From Anaeromicropila herbilytica (GTDB taxonomy: Bacteria; Bacillota; Clostridia; Lachnospirales; Lachnospiraceae): a stretch of DNA of 64,000 bases. Of this stretch, positions 60,720 through 64,000 are shown one piece after another. A program made the translations under genes and the position numbers. Location of the stretch: positions 1,970,001-2,034,000 of the forward strand of contig NZ_AP024169.1 of the NCBI RefSeq assembly GCF_016591975.1, read 5' to 3'. Position 1 is the first letter of the stretch; each line of letters begins with the position of its first letter. Below the pieces are notes generated by a model. That model was given only the letters and a program-made list of their open reading frames with translations. It ran no database searches and was not told the DNA's origin.

Positions 60720-61928
60720 ATGGATCATGTTTATTCCGTTACTCAAATAAATTCTTACATTAAGAATATGTTTATGAGAGATTATGCCCTAAATAATATC
60801 TATATCAAAGGTGAAGTCTCTAACTGTAAATACCATACCTCAGGCCATATTTATTTTACTTTAAAAGATGACAAGGGACAGATGGCTTGCGTAATGTTCG
60901 CAGGTCAAAGAAGTGGTCTTAGTTTTCGAATGAGTGAAGGCCAAAGTGTAATAGTACTTGGTAGTGTTAATGTCTATGAACGAGATGGAAAATATCAATT
61001 ATATGCTAGAGAGATATTACTTGATGGAGCAGGAATTCTATATCAGAAATTCGAGAAGTTGAAAAGTGAATTAGAAGAGGAAGGTTTATTTGACGCAATC
61101 TACAAAAGACCAATTCCTAAGTATCCTACAAAAGTTGGTATCGTAACTGCAAAAACAGGTGCTGCCATTCAAGATATCATGAATATCTCATATCGAAGAA
61201 ATCCTTATGTCCAACTCATTCTCTATCCTGCATTAGTGCAAGGAGAAGGTGCTGTATCTAGCATTGTGAAAGGTATCAATATCTTGGACGAGCAAAATCT
61301 TGACATTATTATCGTTGGTCGAGGTGGTGGTTCCATTGAGGATTTATGGGCATTTAATGAAGAAGAGGTTGCAAGAGCAATATTTAATGCATCAACTCCA
61401 ATAATCTCAGCTGTAGGTCATGAAACTGATACAACAATTGCGGACTTTGTCTCTGATCTTAGGGCTCCAACCCCTTCTGCAGCAGCAGAACTTGCAATAC
61501 CGCTTTTTTCTGATATCGACAATCTTATTTGGAACTATAACAGTGTATTGAATGATCGTATGAATAGAAAAGTATCTTTATTCAAGCATCAATTAGATAA
61601 ATTATCTATTCAATTAGAATATGCCAATCCTACATATCAGGTCAGACAGAAGAGGCAATTATTATCCGATATGGAAGATAAGCTTAGGAATGTCATGCAA
61701 TCAAAACTCAGAGATAAAAGGCATCAACTTGCTATCTATATAGAAAAAATGAATGGATTATCTCCACTACAGAAATTAAACAAAGGGTACGCATTGGTTG
61801 TCGATAAGGAGAATCATATCGTCAATAGTATTGATAAAGTTGAGATTAAGGAAACTCTGACGATTTCGTTAACGGATGGAGATGTAATCGCAAAAGTTAC
61901 GGATAAGAAAGTAAGGAAGCGAGCATAA
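60720..61928 (+). CDS. xseA: Exodeoxyribonuclease VII large subunit
   Basis: XseA with several XseB subunits degrades single-stranded DNA. An OB-fold (SVTQINSYIKNMFMRDYALNNIYIKGEVSN, here Y-S-V-T-Q-I-N then IYIKGEVSNCKYH) occupies residues 1-100. The catalytic region follows: VGIVTAKTGAAIQDIMNI, IIVGRGGGSIEDLWAFNEE, PIISAVGHETDTTIADFVSD. A coiled coil at 280-350 binds XseB. AGAGGAGG precedes the ATG; xseB follows. Confidence 0.96.
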   Translation: MDHVYSVTQINSYIKNMFMRDYALNNIYIKGEVSNCKYHTSGHIYFTLKDDKGQMACVMFAGQRSGLSFRMSEGQSVIVLGSVNVYERDGKYQLYAREILLDGAGILYQKFEKLKSELEEEGLFDAIYKRPIPKYPTKVGIVTAKTGAAIQDIMNISYRRNPYVQLILYPALVQGEGAVSSIVKGINILDEQNLDIIIVGRGGGSIEDLWAFNEEEVARAIFNASTPIISAVGHETDTTIADFVSDLRAPTPSAAAELAIPLFSDIDNLIWNYNSVLNDRMNRKVSLFKHQLDKLSIQLEYANPTYQVRQKRQLLSDMEDKLRNVMQSKLRDKRHQLAIYIEKMNGLSPLQKLNKGYALVVDKENHIVNSIDKVEIKETLTISLTDGDVIAKVTDKKVRKRA

Positions 61929-61950
61929 CTAGAAAGGAATGATATATGGT

Positions 61951-62160
61951 ATGGCGAATAAAGCAAAGTCTTTAGAAACATCAATAGAAGAATTAAATGA
62001 TATTTTAATAAAGTTAGAAAGTGAAGACATTACATTAGATCAATCCTTTCAGTTATACAATGATGGAATGAAATTATTAAAACATTGTAATGATTCCATT
62101 GATAAAATAGAGAAAAAAATAATAATCTTAAATGAGAATGGTGATAGTAATGAACTATAA
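61951..62160 (+). CDS. xseB: Exodeoxyribonuclease VII small subunit
   Basis: This 69-aa helical-hairpin subunit caps XseA: LETSIEELNDILIKLESEDI and LDQSFQLYNDGMKLLKHCND are the two family helices. The ATG at 61951 (MANKAKS) is preferred to 61939, whose AAAGG is too close. It overlaps ispA by 11 bp. Confidence 0.93.
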   Translation: MANKAKSLETSIEELNDILIKLESEDITLDQSFQLYNDGMKLLKHCNDSIDKIEKKIIILNENGDSNEL

Positions 62161-63049
62161 CGAGGAGCAGAATTTAAGAATTGCTTATATCGAAGAAATT
62201 ATTAGAAATTATCTCCCGGAAGAAAAAGGATATCAGAAAACAGTATTAGAAGCGATGAATTATAGTGTTCTTGCTGGCGGAAAAAGAATTAGACCAATGT
62301 TAATACTTGAGACATATCGTCTATTTGCAAAAGATAATGATAAAGTTCTAGAACCATTTATTGCTGCAATAGAAATGATTCACACATATTCCTTAGTGCA
62401 TGATGATTTGCCTGCGATTGATAATGATGATTATCGAAGAGGTCGTAAGACAACACATGTTGTATATGGTGAAGCAATGGCAATTCTAGCTGGAGATGCG
62501 CTATTAAACTATGCCTATGAAGTAGCAACAAGGGCATTTGATTTGACTGAGGATACGAATCGTTTATTACAAGTAGCGAAAGCGCTAAAAGTTCTTGCTA
62601 GAAAACCTGGAATATATGGGATGATTGGCGGACAAGTTGTTGATGTTGAATTAACCAATAGTGAGATTCCGAAGGAAAAATTGAATTTTATATATGAATT
62701 AAAAACAAGTGCTTTAATCGAAGCTTCCATGATGATTGGGGCAATTTTGGCGGGTGCTAATGATAAAGAACTCTTAGTAGTCGAAGAAGCGGCAAGAAAT
62801 ATAGGACTTGCATTTCAGATTCAAGATGATATTTTAGATGTTACTAGTTCAGTTGAAGTGCTTGGTAAACCAATCAATAGTGATGAAAAGAATAATAAGA
62901 CAACATATGTTACGATAGAAGGAATTAACAAGGCCCAAAAAGATGTAGAGAAAATGTCCAAAATAGCAATTGATAACTTAACATCCTTAAATAAAGAAAA
63001 TCAATTTCTATTTGAATTGATTCATAAATTAATAAACAGAGAAAAATAG
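62150..63049 (+). CDS. ispA: Polyprenyl synthetase (farnesyl diphosphate synthase)
   Basis: IspA condenses DMAPP and IPP to geranyl then farnesyl diphosphate. The 299-aa protein has GGKRIRPMLILETYRL near 45, the first Asp-rich motif HDDLPAIDNDDYRRG near 80 (DDxxD-type with two-residue insert), and the second QIQDDILDV near 225, with KTTYVTIEGI. The ATG at 62150 sits inside the end of xseB. dxs follows after 80 bp, so the block supplies isoprenoid precursors. Confidence 0.94.
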   Translation: MNYNEEQNLRIAYIEEIIRNYLPEEKGYQKTVLEAMNYSVLAGGKRIRPMLILETYRLFAKDNDKVLEPFIAAIEMIHTYSLVHDDLPAIDNDDYRRGRKTTHVVYGEAMAILAGDALLNYAYEVATRAFDLTEDTNRLLQVAKALKVLARKPGIYGMIGGQVVDVELTNSEIPKEKLNFIYELKTSALIEASMMIGAILAGANDKELLVVEEAARNIGLAFQIQDDILDVTSSVEVLGKPINSDEKNNKTTYVTIEGINKAQKDVEKMSKIAIDNLTSLNKENQFLFELIHKLINREK

Positions 63050-63128
63050 TGTCGTAAAATTCTAAATAGATATATAAATAGGCTCTTATTTTGGGAAAGA
63101 GTAAAGATGATAAAGAAGGTGAACATAG

Positions 63129-64000
63129 TTGTCAGATATTTTAGATAGAATAAATGAACCAAATGATATTAAGAATATAGAGCCTGAGGAATATTCCTTA
63201 TTAGCCAAGGAAATTCGTCGGTTTTTAGTAGATAGAATAAGTAAAACAGGTGGACATCTGGCGTCTAACCTTGGTGTAGTTGAATTAACAATGGCTATGC
63301 ATTTATGTTTAGATTTACCAAAGGATAAAATTGTATGGGATGTTGGCCATCAATCGTATACACATAAGATCCTTACAGGACGTAAAGATATGTTTATGAC
63401 TCTGAGAAAATATGGAGGACTTAGTGGTTTTCCAAAATGTTCAGAAAGCTGTTGTGATTCGTTCAATACAGGACATAGCTCGACGTCAATATCTGCAGCA
63501 TTAGGGTTGGCGAAAGCACGAGAACTTAAAAAGGAAGATAGCACAGTATTTGCAGTTATTGGAGATGGTGCTTTATCTGGTGGTATGGCCTATGAAGCTC
63601 TTAACAATGCTGCAAGGCTTAAGTCTAATCTTGTGATTGTATTAAATGATAATAATATGTCTATATCAGAAAATGTAGGTGGTATGGCTACTTATCTTGG
63701 AAAGATTAGAACAAATACGAAATATCTTGGTTTAAAAGATGGTGTTGAGGGTGTTCTGAAAAAAGTTCCTATGGTAGGCGATTTTATGATTGACCGAATC
63801 AAGAAATCAAAAGATTCCATTAAAAGACTTGTAATTCCTGGAATGCTATTTGAGGATATGGGACTTACTTATATCGGACCAATTGATGGTCATAATATGG
63901 AACAGTTAGTTACAGCTTTTCGTGCTGCAAAGCAAATGAAGGAAGCGGTAATTGTTCATGTAGTCACCAAAAAGGGAAAAGGATATAGACAAGCAGAGTT
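63129..64000 (+). CDS. dxs: 1-deoxy-D-xylulose-5-phosphate synthase, N-terminal part (3' truncated)
   Basis: DXS uses thiamine diphosphate to condense pyruvate and glyceraldehyde-3-phosphate, the entry step of the MEP pathway. The frame opens with TTG at 63129 (MSDILDRINEPNDIK), 7 nt after AAGGTG, and runs off the right edge. Visible motifs are KTGGHLASNLGVVELT, WDVGHQSYTHKILTGRKD, GFPKCSESCCDSFNTGHSST (split as GFPK and NTGHSSTSISAALG), the ThDP motif GDGALSGGMAYEALNNA and NDNNMSISENVGG. About 290 of some 620 residues are present. Confidence 0.96.
   Translation, partial: MSDILDRINEPNDIKNIEPEEYSLLAKEIRRFLVDRISKTGGHLASNLGVVELTMAMHLCLDLPKDKIVWDVGHQSYTHKILTGRKDMFMTLRKYGGLSGFPKCSESCCDSFNTGHSSTSISAALGLAKARELKKEDSTVFAVIGDGALSGGMAYEALNNAARLKSNLVIVLNDNNMSISENVGGMATYLGKIRTNTKYLGLKDGVEGVLKKVPMVGDFMIDRIKKSKDSIKRLVIPGMLFEDMGLTYIGPIDGHNMEQLVTAFRAAKQMKEAVIVHVVTKKGKGYRQAE

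Overview
The window looks like chromosome from a low-GC, endospore-forming anaerobic Firmicute, most likely a Lachnospiraceae member close to Lachnoclostridium (Clostridium) phytofermentans. That placement is inferred from AT-rich codon use, the complete spoIIIAA-AH operon followed by an Asp23-family gene, nusB, xseAB, ispA and dxs, the sufCBDSU order, and secreted glycan-active proteins (GH26, PF14099 lyase, GH3-like). No tRNA, rRNA, CRISPR array, transposase or prophage gene was seen.

Layout. 0-2.2 kb: galE (3' part) and galT. 2.3-5.5 kb: PhoP-box-like promoter and pstS-pstC-pstA, without pstB or phoU. 5.6-9.9 kb: SDR oxidoreductase, D,D-carboxypeptidase, PadR/DUF1700/PspC envelope-type operon, orphan CheY. 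10.4-16.1 kb: GH3-like lipoprotein with a degraded active site, T-box-controlled argS, DUF815 ATPase. 16.1-20.1 kb: a 268-nt hairpin repeat, then ppk and ppx. 20.3-25.6 kb: two GntR modules (one with an ABC transporter, one with a DUF1648-like membrane protein) flanking queA. 25.7-29.5 kb: SpoVB-like flippase and an Lsa-type ABC-F gene behind a roughly 470-nt leader with two tiny ORFs. 29.6-33.2 kb: GNAT, XRE-DUF5680, GH26 mannanase. 33.5-37.1 kb: aroF-tyrA-aroA. 37.7-43 kb: YqeG phosphatase, efp, gene remnants, an unknown Cys-rich protein, LytTR-DUF3021-CPBP-like operon. 43.3-48.3 kb: suf operon. 48.4-50.6 kb: polysaccharide lyase and a HEPN-like protein. 50.8-53 kb: aroE-aroK-aroD. 53.3-53.6 kb: second copy of the hairpin repeat. 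53.7-64 kb: spoIIIA operon and the nusB-xseAB-ispA-dxs block, with dxs running off the end.

How the genes work together. Phosphate uptake (pst) and polyphosphate turnover (ppk/ppx) form one theme. Six shikimate/tyrosine genes lie in two separate reverse-strand operons. SpoIIIAA-AH builds the mother-cell side of the forespore feeding channel, and a sigmaE-like promoter precedes it. SufCBDSU assembles Fe-S clusters; IspA and Dxs supply isoprenoids, and Dxs and IspG/H-type steps elsewhere depend on such cofactors. Several genes carry leader-RNA control: the argS T-box, the ABC-F leader with an MRLRK micro-ORF, and a structured LytTR leader.

Most interesting points: (1) the ABC-F leader with two short peptides that both carry a +X+ (Arg/Lys-X-Arg) macrolide-arrest motif; (2) a dispersed family of about 268-nt hairpins sharing the apical motif TGTTTGACGA, in two intact copies and one decayed copy; (3) a GH3-fold lipoprotein lacking the canonical nucleophile and substrate-binding Lys-His; (4) other catalytically altered family members: CheY T-to-A, S11 peptidase SxN-to-SAA, HEPN without His.
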